DNA from: an uncultured Clostridia bacterium
GTDB lineage: Bacteria > Bacillota > Clostridia > Christensenellales > Aristaeellaceae
Assembly: GCA_934670175.1 (NCBI GenBank)
Contig: CAKUOX010000104.1
Location: 1-5,256 of the forward strand
DNA length: 5,256 bases
Reading direction: 5' to 3'
Made by a program: the position numbers and the translations under genes. The notes beneath the pieces were generated by a model. The model was given only the letters and a program-made list of their open reading frames with translations. It searched no databases and was not told the DNA's origin. The first letter of the stretch is position 1, and every line of letters begins with the position of its first letter. Shown in pieces: positions 1 through 5,256 of this stretch.

Positions 1-1
1 C

Positions 2-64
2 GGTATCTCTTTGCAAGAACCGCCGACGCGCAGAATTCTGGATAGCAATCGCGCCGTTGCCTAA
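2..64 (+). CDS. Possible C-terminal end of an unidentified upstream gene (partial)
   Basis: The second plus-strand frame is open from the window edge to a TAA at 62-64. It reads GISLQEPPTRRILDSNRAVA and then stops. The stop lies 15 nt before a strong plus-strand terminator hairpin, which is where the last codons of a gene would be expected. Another frame stops at 43-45 and could equally be the tail of a gene. Twenty residues are too few to identify a family, and I do not recognise the sequence. The support is the position in front of the terminator, not any coding motif. If real, this gene converges tail-to-tail with the ferredoxin gene. Confidence 0.35.
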   Translation, partial: GISLQEPPTRRILDSNRAVA

Positions 65-79
65 CAGCAATCGCCGCAC

Positions 80-119
80 TGCCGGAAACGGCGCTTTGCG
101 CCGGTTTCGGTGCGTTTTT
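80..119 (+). terminator. Rho-independent terminator of the upstream plus-strand gene
   Basis: An imperfect GC-rich stem pairs 80-94 with 98-112 around a 3-nt TTT loop. The inner six pairs (GGCGC-rich, 89-94 with 98-103) are perfect. One A/G mismatch (88/104) and a few G-T pairs follow outward. A TTTTT run at 115-119 sits just after the stem, which is the intrinsic terminator layout on the plus strand. It separates the gene to the left from the CODH/ACS region. Confidence 0.75.
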
Positions 120-137
120 GCCAATCCCGATCCTTTT

Positions 138-174
138 AAGAAAAACGCGCCCCTGCATTTTACAGAGGCGCGTT
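138..174 (-). terminator. Rho-independent terminator of the ferredoxin gene (possibly bidirectional)
   Basis: AACGCGCC at 144-151 pairs perfectly with GGCGCGTT at 167-174. After a single C/A mismatch, three further pairs (153-155 with 163-165) close a 7-nt loop. On the minus strand the hairpin begins 16 nt beyond the ferredoxin stop codon at 191-193 and is followed by TTTCTT (143-138), with two more T residues at the base of the stem. On the plus strand the same hairpin is followed by TTCTTCTTT, so it may also stop read-through from the left. Together with the hairpin at 80-119 it makes a convergent, double-terminated junction. Confidence 0.8.
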
Positions 175-190
175 CTTCTTTGTCTGCTGT

Positions 191-574
191 TTACTTTTCA
201 ACAACTTCCAGCAGTTCCATCGGGCAGGCCTTGGCACAAATGCCGCAGGCGATGCACTTGGACGCGGTTTCGCCTTCGAGCACCATCACTTTCATTGGGC
301 ATGCCTCGACGCACTCGCCGCAACCAACGCACTTTTTCTTATTGATCATGTACACGCCGGTCTTGGGATTCTGAGTAATGGCCTCATGCTTGCAGGTGCG
401 CATGCACTTGCCGCACTGCACGCAGGCGTTTACCTTCGGCTCGCCATTCTTTTCGACGATCTGGATGCAGGACTTCGCCTGATCGAAAACCTTGTAAAAC
501 GCCTCGGAGCATGCGCGCACGCAGCTCAGGCACGCCATGCAGCGGATGTCCTTGCGGGCAACGAGCTTTTTCAT
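191..574 (-). CDS. CooF/HycB-like polyferredoxin with four [4Fe-4S] motifs
   Basis: A small soluble iron-sulfur electron carrier of 127 residues, with no signal peptide or membrane segment. Four CX2CX2CX3C motifs are visible: C12/C15/C18/C22, C51/C54/C57/C61, C82/C85/C88/C92 and C107/C110/C113/C117. These could bind four [4Fe-4S] clusters. The last two motifs are followed by proline, as in classical 2[4Fe-4S] ferredoxins. The first two lack it, as in the HycB/CooF/DmsB-type electron-transfer subunits. C36 is an extra cysteine outside the motifs. The ATG at 572-574 is preceded by GGAGGT (582-587) at 7-nt spacing, so the start is well supported. The gene is divergent from the CODH gene and has its own promoter and terminator. 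Family knowledge: CooF-type proteins pass electrons between CO dehydrogenase and a hydrogenase or other partner. Inference: it serves the neighbouring CODH. It may instead serve another oxidoreductase, so I give no gene symbol. Confidence 0.93.
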   Translation of the reverse strand: MKKLVARKDIRCMACLSCVRACSEAFYKVFDQAKSCIQIVEKNGEPKVNACVQCGKCMRTCKHEAITQNPKTGVYMINKKKCVGCGECVEACPMKVMVLEGETASKCIACGICAKACPMELLEVVEK

Positions 575-616
575 TTAAAATACCTCCAGTGTAATCGTAT
601 ATATCATGCTTGTTCT

Positions 617-645
617 ATTATACACGTTCGCGCGCGAATTGTAAA
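617..645 (-). promoter_or_regulatory. Sigma-A promoter of the ferredoxin gene
   Basis: Read on the minus strand, TTTACA (plus 640-645) and a perfect TATAAT (plus 617-622) are separated by exactly 17 bp. Transcription would begin near position 610, giving a leader of about 35 nt that contains the GGAGGT ribosome-binding site. A-rich DNA upstream of the -35 (plus 650-666) could act as an UP element and includes the inverted repeat AAAAC-AC-GTTTT at 650-661. ACACGTT occurs at 622-628 and again at 653-659, 31 bp apart, on either side of the -35. Promoter strength and start site are inferred from consensus only. Confidence 0.8.
627..638. promoter_or_regulatory. 12-bp perfect palindrome inside the ferredoxin promoter spacer (candidate operator)
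   Basis: TTCGCGCGCGAA is identical to its reverse complement. It lies wholly between the -35 and -10 elements of the minus-strand promoter, in a GC block surrounded by AT-rich DNA. A dimeric repressor bound there would cover the polymerase site. No regulator is identified. The alternating CG core could be chance in a GC-rich genome, but its placement is notable. Confidence 0.45.
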
Positions 646-671
646 TGCGAAAACACGTTTTTTTCATAAAT

Positions 672-690
672 CCTGTCGAAGCCCGGCAGG
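672..690. repeat. Inverted repeat in the divergent intergenic region
   Basis: CCTGTCG at 672-678 can pair with CGGCAGG at 684-690 over a 5-nt AAGCC spacer, with one G-T pair. No T-run follows on the plus strand, so it does not look like a terminator in that direction. It lies about 27 bp upstream of the minus-strand -35 and about 70 bp upstream of the plus-strand -35. A binding site for a shared regulator is possible but unproven. Confidence 0.35.
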
Positions 691-760
691 TATTCGGCAG
701 AATATGACTAAAAATCCAACAATTTATGCTGTTAAATAAGCCCTCCCGGGGGATATGGCA

Positions 761-789
761 TTGACTTTGCTCCACTGATTTGATAAAAT
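761..789 (+). promoter_or_regulatory. Sigma-A promoter of the cooS-cooC-acsB operon
   Basis: TTGACT at 761-766 and TAAAAT at 784-789 are 17 bp apart. The -10 is preceded by TGA, giving an extended TGnTAAAAT element. The predicted start is near 796, leaving a leader of about 150 nt before the cooS ATG at 949. A G/C-rich partial palindrome, CCCTCCCGGGGG (741-752), lies just upstream of the -35 and could be part of a control site. No Rex, CcpA or FNR consensus was recognised by eye. Confidence 0.8.
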
Positions 790-795
790 GTAAGT

Positions 796-948
796 ATCCA
801 TGATTGGGTTTTTGCGCCGTGTCATAAATCCGATCCGGTTCTGCCCGGTGCAGCCGCCATTTGTGCGGATCGAGCCGGACACCGAACCAGCGCGCACACG
901 GACACCGAGGTTGTTTCACCAATATTCTTTTGGGAGGAAGAGGCTTTA
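796..948 (+). other. Long 5' leader of the cooS operon with potential alternative RNA folds
   Basis: About 150 nt lie between the predicted start and the cooS ATG. CGATCCG (831-837) can pair with CGGATCG (866-872). A competing fold pairs GGTTC (837-841) with GAACC (884-888) and GGTG (847-850) with CACC (880-883). These two folds cannot form together in a simple nested structure. CGGACACCGA occurs twice (876-885 and 899-908), so the upstream CGGTG (846-850) has two possible CACCG partners. CCAA (919-922) can pair with TTGG (930-933), touching the first bases of the Shine-Dalgarno site at 932-937. I recognise no known riboswitch class, and no intrinsic terminator lies in the leader. Confidence 0.4.
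876..908 (+). repeat. Direct repeat CGGACACCGA, two copies 23 bp apart
   Basis: The exact 10-mer appears at 876-885 and 899-908 in the cooS leader, a start-to-start spacing close to two DNA helical turns. The bases after each copy differ (ACC versus GGT). It could be a paired protein-binding site or an RNA element offering alternative partners to CGGTG at 846-850. A chance 10-bp repeat in this short region cannot be excluded. Confidence 0.5.
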
Positions 949-2844
949 ATGGAAACGAATAACACCTTTATCACGATCGAGCAGATGGAAGCAGCAACCG
1001 ACGCTTTGCTCGAAACCGCAAAGAAGGTCGGCGCCGACACTTGGCAGCAGCGCGTCAAGAATCAGACGCCGCACTGTAAGTTTGGCGAGGAAGGCACCTG
1101 CTGCCGCATCTGCACGATGGGCCCCTGCCGCATCACCCCGAAATCTCCCCGCGGCATCTGCGGCTGCGATGTGAACGGCATTGTAGCGCGTAACTACCTG
1201 CGCTTCACCGCCGGCGGCGCGGCCACGCATTCCGACCACGGCCGCAGCATCGCCCATACGCTGTACCTGGCGAAGGAAGGCGGCAACTATCAGGTCAAGG
1301 ATCCCGAGAAGCTGCTGCGCATCGCCAGGGAGTGGGGCATTGAAACTGAAAACCGCGACATTTACGACATCGCGCACGAGGTCGCCGAGACTGGCCTGAT
1401 GGAATACGGCAAGCCCTTCGGCGTGCAACGCTTCCTCAAGCGCGCGCCGGAAGCCCGTCAGGAAATCTGGCACCGTGAGGGCATCGAGCCCCGCGCCATC
1501 GACCGCGAGGTCTCCCAGTCTCTGCATATGACGCACATGGGCTGCTCCTCTCTGCCCGAGGCACTGGTTCGTCAGTCCCTGCGCGCCGGCTTGTCCGACG
1601 GCTGGGGCGGCTCCATGATGGGCACCGAACTCTCCGACGTGCTCTTCGGCACGCCCAAGCCGGTGGACACCACCGCCAATATCGGCGTTATGGAAGAGGA
1701 CATGGTCAACATCATCGTGCACGGCCACGATCCGTCCCTGTCCGAAATGATCGTGTTCTACGCCCAGGATCCCGAAATGGTCGCGCTGGCCAAGGCAGAG
1801 GGCGCCAAGGGCATTAACATCGCGGGCGTGTGCTGCACCGCCAATGAAGTCGCCATGCGTCACGGCATCCCGATGGCCGGTAACTTCCTGCAGCAGGAAA
1901 ACGTGGTGCTGACGGGCGCATGCGAAGCCATCGTCGTGGACGTGCAGTGCATCTTCCCGGCGCTTGGCCCGCTCTCCAAGTGCTTCCACACCAAGTTCAT
2001 CACCACCTCCCCCATCGCGCAGATGCCGGATTCCGACTATATCGAATTCCACGAGGAAACCGCCGGTGAAAACGCGAAGAAGATCGTGGAAATGGCGATC
2101 CTGAACTTCAAGAACCGCAAGCCCGAGCTGGTGAATATTCCCAAGCTCAAGACCCATGCCACCGTTGGCTACTCCGTCGAAGCCATCAAGAAGTGCCTGG
2201 ACGGCGTTACCAACTCCCATGTGAATGAGACCGGCACCACCAAGCCGCTGATCGAGTGCGTCAAGTCCGGCGTGCTGCGCGGCGCGGTCGCCATGGTCGG
2301 CTGCAACAACCCGAAGGTGCGCCCCGACACTGCTCACATCGAGCTGATGAAGAAGCTGATCGCCAACGACATCATCGTGATCGTTTCCGGCTGCTCGGCT
2401 CAGGCGGCGGCGAAGGCGGGTCTGCTCTCCAAGGAAGCCAAGGAACTCTGCGGCGAAGGCCTGAAGCGCGTCTGCGAGCTGGTCGACATCCCGCCGATCC
2501 TGCACATGGGCTCCTGTGTTGATATTTCCCGTATGATGATCCTCGCCAGCGATATTGCAAAGGATTGGGGTATCGAAATTTCCCAGGTACCGGTCGTCGG
2601 CTGCGCGCCGGAGTACATGTCTGAAAAGGCGGTCTCCATCGGTAACTACGTCGTATCCACTGGCATCGACACCTTCCTGGGCGTCAATCCCTACACCAAG
2701 GGCGGCCCCGAGGTTGAAGCGCTGCTTCAGGGCAGCATCAAGGATTGGGTCGGCGCAAACTACACCGTCGAGCTCGATATCGAAAAGCTGGGCGACAAGA
2801 TGATCGAACGCATCGAAGAAAAGCGCGCCGCGCTCGGTATCTGA
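949..2844 (+). CDS. cooS: Anaerobic Ni-Fe-S carbon monoxide dehydrogenase, catalytic subunit (CooS/AcsA)
   Basis: Interconverts CO and CO2 plus two electrons. In the acetogenic complex it supplies CO to acetyl-CoA synthase. The 631-residue cytoplasmic protein matches the family length (about 630-675) and has a full ligand set. The D-cluster cysteines are C43 and C51 (CX7C, the usual [4Fe-4S] spacing). The B-cluster is C52, C55, C60 and C71, in CCRICTMGPCRI...GICG. Likely C-cluster ligands are H260 (HGHDP), C296 (GVCCTANE), C334 (DVQC), C452 (GCNNPK), C482 (SGCSAQ) and C523 (GSCVD). K560 (MSEKA) matches the conserved catalytic lysine. Compared with the remembered numbering of Carboxydothermus CODH-II, the C482-C523 stretch is about nine residues shorter. 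The ATG is preceded by GGGAGG at 932-937, 11 nt upstream, and a second weaker AGAGG at 939-943. cooC follows after 27 bp and then acsB, so this is very likely the AcsA of a CODH/ACS complex rather than a hydrogenase-linked CooS. Confidence 0.97.
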   Translation: METNNTFITIEQMEAATDALLETAKKVGADTWQQRVKNQTPHCKFGEEGTCCRICTMGPCRITPKSPRGICGCDVNGIVARNYLRFTAGGAATHSDHGRSIAHTLYLAKEGGNYQVKDPEKLLRIAREWGIETENRDIYDIAHEVAETGLMEYGKPFGVQRFLKRAPEARQEIWHREGIEPRAIDREVSQSLHMTHMGCSSLPEALVRQSLRAGLSDGWGGSMMGTELSDVLFGTPKPVDTTANIGVMEEDMVNIIVHGHDPSLSEMIVFYAQDPEMVALAKAEGAKGINIAGVCCTANEVAMRHGIPMAGNFLQQENVVLTGACEAIVVDVQCIFPALGPLSKCFHTKFITTSPIAQMPDSDYIEFHEETAGENAKKIVEMAILNFKNRKPELVNIPKLKTHATVGYSVEAIKKCLDGVTNSHVNETGTTKPLIECVKSGVLRGAVAMVGCNNPKVRPDTAHIELMKKLIANDIIVIVSGCSAQAAAKAGLLSKEAKELCGEGLKRVCELVDIPPILHMGSCVDISRMMILASDIAKDWGIEISQVPVVGCAPEYMSEKAVSIGNYVVSTGIDTFLGVNPYTKGGPEVEALLQGSIKDWVGANYTVELDIEKLGDKMIERIEEKRAALGI

Positions 2845-2871
2845 CATTAAACCCGAAAGGACCTTTGCACT

Positions 2872-3642
2872 ATGAAAGTTGCGATTACCGGCAAGGGCGG
2901 CGTCGGCAAGACCACGCTGGCAGCCGTACTTGCACGCTTATACGCAAGCGAAGGGCGCACCGTGCTGGCGGCGGACGTCGATCCGGACGCCAATCTCGGC
3001 CTCGCGCTTGGATTTACGGAGGCGGAAGTAAATTCCATCGTACCGATCTCCAAAATGCGCAAGCTGGTTGAGGAGCGCACGGGCGCAAACAGCCTGAACA
3101 AATTCTTCAAGCTCAACCCTCAGGTGAGTGACATTCCGGACGCCTACGCCAAGGAGATCAACGGCGTAAAGCTGCTGGTAATGGGCACGGTCGAAACCGG
3201 CGGTTCCGGCTGCGTCTGTCCGGAGCATGTAATGCTCAAGGCCATCCTCTCCTCACTGATCTTCCGCAAGGACGATGTGGTGATCATGGATATGGAGGCT
3301 GGACTGGAGCACCTGGGGCGCGGCACCGCAAGCATGATGGATCAGTTCATCGTGGTCATCGAGCCGGGCGCGCGCAGCGTACAGACCTATGAAAAGGTCA
3401 AGCAGCTGGCGGCCGACCTGGGCATCACGCGCGTGCGCGTGGTGGCGAACAAGGTTCGCAACGAGGACGACGAGGCCTATATCCGCAGCCGCATCCCCGA
3501 GGACGCGCTGCTGGGCATGATCCACTACAATGCGGACGTGATCGAAGCGGATCGCCGCGGGCTTTCCCCGTTCGACATGAGCCAGAAGGCCGTTGAAGAA
3601 ATTCGGGCCATTAAAAATCGCATCGACGACGAGAAAAAATGA
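2872..3642 (+). CDS. cooC: CooC-type nickel-insertion ATPase (CODH/ACS maturation)
   Basis: A 256-residue MinD/ParA-like P-loop ATPase that helps load nickel into CODH or ACS. The N-terminus carries a deviant Walker A, GKGGVGKTT (7-15), with the signature lysine K8 typical of dimerising SIMIBI ATPases. Switch I is DVDPDANL (35-42). The Walker B/switch II stretch is VVIMDMEAGLEHLGRG (136-151, with D140). NK at 193-194 is a likely nucleotide-base contact. The CXC pair C114/C116 in GCVCPEH matches the metal-binding, dimer-bridging cysteines known in CooC. The length fits the family (about 250-265). The ATG is preceded by AAAGGA at 2856-2861, 10 nt upstream. It sits between cooS and acsB with short gaps, so the three genes are probably cotranscribed. 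Homologues beside acsB are also called AcsF. Sequence alone does not show whether CODH, ACS or both is the client. Confidence 0.95.
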   Translation: MKVAITGKGGVGKTTLAAVLARLYASEGRTVLAADVDPDANLGLALGFTEAEVNSIVPISKMRKLVEERTGANSLNKFFKLNPQVSDIPDAYAKEINGVKLLVMGTVETGGSGCVCPEHVMLKAILSSLIFRKDDVVIMDMEAGLEHLGRGTASMMDQFIVVIEPGARSVQTYEKVKQLAADLGITRVRVVANKVRNEDDEAYIRSRIPEDALLGMIHYNADVIEADRRGLSPFDMSQKAVEEIRAIKNRIDDEKK

Positions 3643-3667
3643 GACATGGAAAGGAATGAAAACATAG

Positions 3668-5256
3668 ATGGGTCTGTTTGACAGAGTTTTCCGTGGTTCC
3701 GATGAAATGTATTTCAAGGCTGAATCGGAGCTGAACCTGGTTATTTCCGAGCTCGGCGAAAGCGCCCCCATGACGATGCCCGACACTGCGTATTTCCTCG
3801 CCTGCATCTATGCCTACCTGGGCAAGAAGGTCACCACGCTGGGTGAGCTGAAGGAAGCGCTGGCGGAGCTGCGCGCCATGATGGGTCGCGAATACCGCAC
3901 CAAGTCCATCTTCGATTCCGGCATTGCCACTGCCTGCTGTGCGGAAGTCATCGAAGCGTGCAAGTATGCCCGCAATCCCGCGCCCTATGAGGGCACGCAG
4001 TATCACGGCCACTTCACCGACGCTGAGGTGCGCGAGCTGGGCGTTCCGCTGGTTACCCGCGACATTCCCGGCTTCGTGGTCATGATCGGCCCCGCCCCCT
4101 CCGTTGAAGAAGCGGTTGAGACCGTGAAGGGCTATCAGTCCCGCGGTATCTTCGTATTCCTGATCGGCGGCATCATCGAGCAGATCCACTCCGCAGGCGT
4201 TGCCACCGGCTTCCCGGTGCGCGTTGTGCCGGTCGGCGAGGAGATCTGGTCCGTTGGTCACGTCATTTCGCTGGTTACCCGCGCCACCATGATCTTCGGC
4301 GCGACCGAGCCGGGCGATGCGGCTGCGTTCCATGAATATACCTTCAAGCGCATTTTCGCGTTCGTCAACGCCTATGCGCCGGTGCCGGACATCACCGTGG
4401 CCTGCGGTGCCGGTGCCATCAAGATGGGCTTCCCGGTCATCACCAACGATACCGAGGATATGTGGGCGGTTCCGAAGTCCCTGATCATCAATACCAACAC
4501 CAAGGATTGGATCGAGACCTCGCTGGAAGCCCGCGACATCAAGATCAAGATCACCAACATCGAAATTCCGGTGTCCTTCTCCTCCGCGTTCGAGGGCGAG
4601 ATCATTCGCCGCAAGGACATGCAGGTCGAAATGGACGGCTCCCGCGTGGACTGCCTCGAGCTCGTGCAGACCAAGGAAGCCTCCGAGATCGAAGACCATC
4701 GCATCATCCTGGAAGGCCCCGACTTCGATGCGTTCGAGTTCGGCAGCAAGATCCCGATCGCTTATATCGTGGATGTCGCCGGCAAGAACATGCAGACCGA
4801 CTTCGAAGGCGTTATGGAGCGTAAGTTCCACTCCTGGCTGAACTGCGTAGAGGGCGTCATGCACACCGGTCAGCGCGATATGATCCGCATTCGCGTGAGC
4901 AAGGCCGCATTCGACGCCGGCTTCCGCGCGCGCCATCTGGGCGAGGTGCTGTACGCCAAGCTGAAGAGCGACTTCGACGCCGTTGTCGATAAGTGCCAGG
5001 TTCGCATCTACACCGATCCTGAGAAGGTGAAGGAGCTACGCGCTCAGGGCAACCATACCTTCGACCTGCGTGACGAGCGCCTGCGCACGCTGACCGACGA
5101 ATCCGTCGACGTGTTCTACACCTGCATTCTCTGCCAGGCCTTCTCGCCGTCCCACGTCTGCATCGTCACGCCCGAGCGTCTCGGCCTGTGCGGCGCGGTT
5201 TCCTGGCTGGACGCCAAGGCGACCAACGAGCTGGATCCCCAGGGTCCCTGCCAGAT
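3668..5256 (+). CDS. acsB: Acetyl-CoA synthase (CODH/ACS complex, AcsB), truncated by the window end
   Basis: Forms acetyl-CoA from CO (made by CODH), a methyl group carried by the corrinoid iron-sulfur protein, and CoA. The 529 complete codons visible cover the N-terminal CODH-docking domain (about 1-290), the middle domain and the start of the A-cluster domain. Archaeal CdhC lacks the N-terminal domain, so this is the bacterial type. Recognisable blocks include PDTAY (38-42), FEGVMERK, HTGQR and the A-cluster core CILCQAFSPSHVC...LCGAVSWLDAKA. Cysteines C486, C489, C498 and C508 have the same 3/9/10 spacing as the Moorella A-cluster ligands C506, C509, C518 and C528. F492 matches Moorella F512. 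The offset of 20 suggests a protein of about 708 residues with a shorter N-terminus. The distal-nickel CXC ligands, expected near 575-577, lie beyond the window. The start ATG has GGAAAGGA at 3648-3655, 12 nt upstream. The frame is intact to position 5256. Confidence 0.97.
   Translation, partial: MGLFDRVFRGSDEMYFKAESELNLVISELGESAPMTMPDTAYFLACIYAYLGKKVTTLGELKEALAELRAMMGREYRTKSIFDSGIATACCAEVIEACKYARNPAPYEGTQYHGHFTDAEVRELGVPLVTRDIPGFVVMIGPAPSVEEAVETVKGYQSRGIFVFLIGGIIEQIHSAGVATGFPVRVVPVGEEIWSVGHVISLVTRATMIFGATEPGDAAAFHEYTFKRIFAFVNAYAPVPDITVACGAGAIKMGFPVITNDTEDMWAVPKSLIINTNTKDWIETSLEARDIKIKITNIEIPVSFSSAFEGEIIRRKDMQVEMDGSRVDCLELVQTKEASEIEDHRIILEGPDFDAFEFGSKIPIAYIVDVAGKNMQTDFEGVMERKFHSWLNCVEGVMHTGQRDMIRIRVSKAAFDAGFRARHLGEVLYAKLKSDFDAVVDKCQVRIYTDPEKVKELRAQGNHTFDLRDERLRTLTDESVDVFYTCILCQAFSPSHVCIVTPERLGLCGAVSWLDAKATNELDPQGPCQ

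Noticed and set aside
57..374. A 105-codon plus-strand open frame overlapping the ferredoxin gene.
   Set aside because: It passes through two terminator hairpins and is the shadow of the four-cluster ferredoxin on the other strand.
741..752. The G/C palindrome CCCTCCCGGGGG as a terminator or operator.
   Set aside because: Only the CCCGGG core is perfectly symmetric and no T-run follows, so it is noted within the promoter entry only.
575..922. A 115-codon minus-strand open frame in the intergenic region.
   Set aside because: It runs through both promoters and the leader and has no recognisable domain or Shine-Dalgarno site.
946..2847. A 633-codon minus-strand open frame antisense to cooS.
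   Set aside because: It is the mirror of a well-identified gene in GC-rich DNA with biased third codon positions. It shows no family motif and no ribosome-binding site, and cooS has full family identity.
3611..4936. A 441-codon minus-strand open frame antisense to acsB.
   Set aside because: It lies opposite a clearly conserved AcsB frame and has an artefactual His/Asp/Gly-rich composition, as expected from reverse reading of GC-rich codons.
1..5256. CRISPR arrays, insertion sequences, tRNA or rRNA genes, attachment sites.
   Set aside because: No regularly spaced repeats, transposase frames, terminal inverted repeats or tRNA-like cloverleaf sequences were seen on either strand.

Overview
The window carries the start of a carbonyl-branch Wood-Ljungdahl gene cluster from an anaerobic, GC-rich bacterium. 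The likely source is a clostridial (Firmicutes) acetogen or acetogen-like gut anaerobe. The reasons are a bacterial-type monofunctional Ni-CO dehydrogenase followed by CooC and a full-type AcsB with its N-terminal domain, strong Shine-Dalgarno sites, and consensus sigma-A promoters in AT-richer intergenic DNA. The species cannot be named from this sequence alone.

Layout. Positions 1-64 hold a possible last few codons of an upstream plus-strand gene, followed by a plus-strand intrinsic terminator (80-119). A second hairpin (about 138-174) faces the other way and ends the minus-strand gene at 191-574. That gene encodes a 127-residue polyferredoxin with four CX2CX2CX3C motifs (CooF/HycB-like). 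From 575 to 948 lies a divergent control region of about 370 bp. Its minus-strand promoter (TTTACA-N17-TATAAT) has a perfect 12-bp palindrome in the spacer. Its plus-strand promoter (TTGACT-N17-TAAAAT, with an extended -10) starts a leader of roughly 150 nt that contains repeats and alternative pairings. The plus-strand operon follows: cooS/acsA (949-2844), cooC (2872-3642) and acsB (3668 to the window edge, truncated), with gaps of only 27 and 25 bp.

How the genes work together. CooS/AcsA interconverts CO2 and CO at its Ni-Fe-S C-cluster. AcsB joins CO, a methyl group from the corrinoid protein, and CoA into acetyl-CoA at its Ni-Ni-[4Fe-4S] A-cluster. CooC is an ATPase that helps load nickel into these centres. 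The divergent polyferredoxin is a plausible electron carrier for CODH. The missing partners (corrinoid protein AcsC/AcsD, methyltransferase AcsE, the rest of AcsB) would be expected downstream or elsewhere.

The enzymes are a known system with the metal ligands largely intact. The less described parts are regulatory: the palindrome inside the ferredoxin promoter, the long structured operon leader, and short repeats shared across the divergent region.
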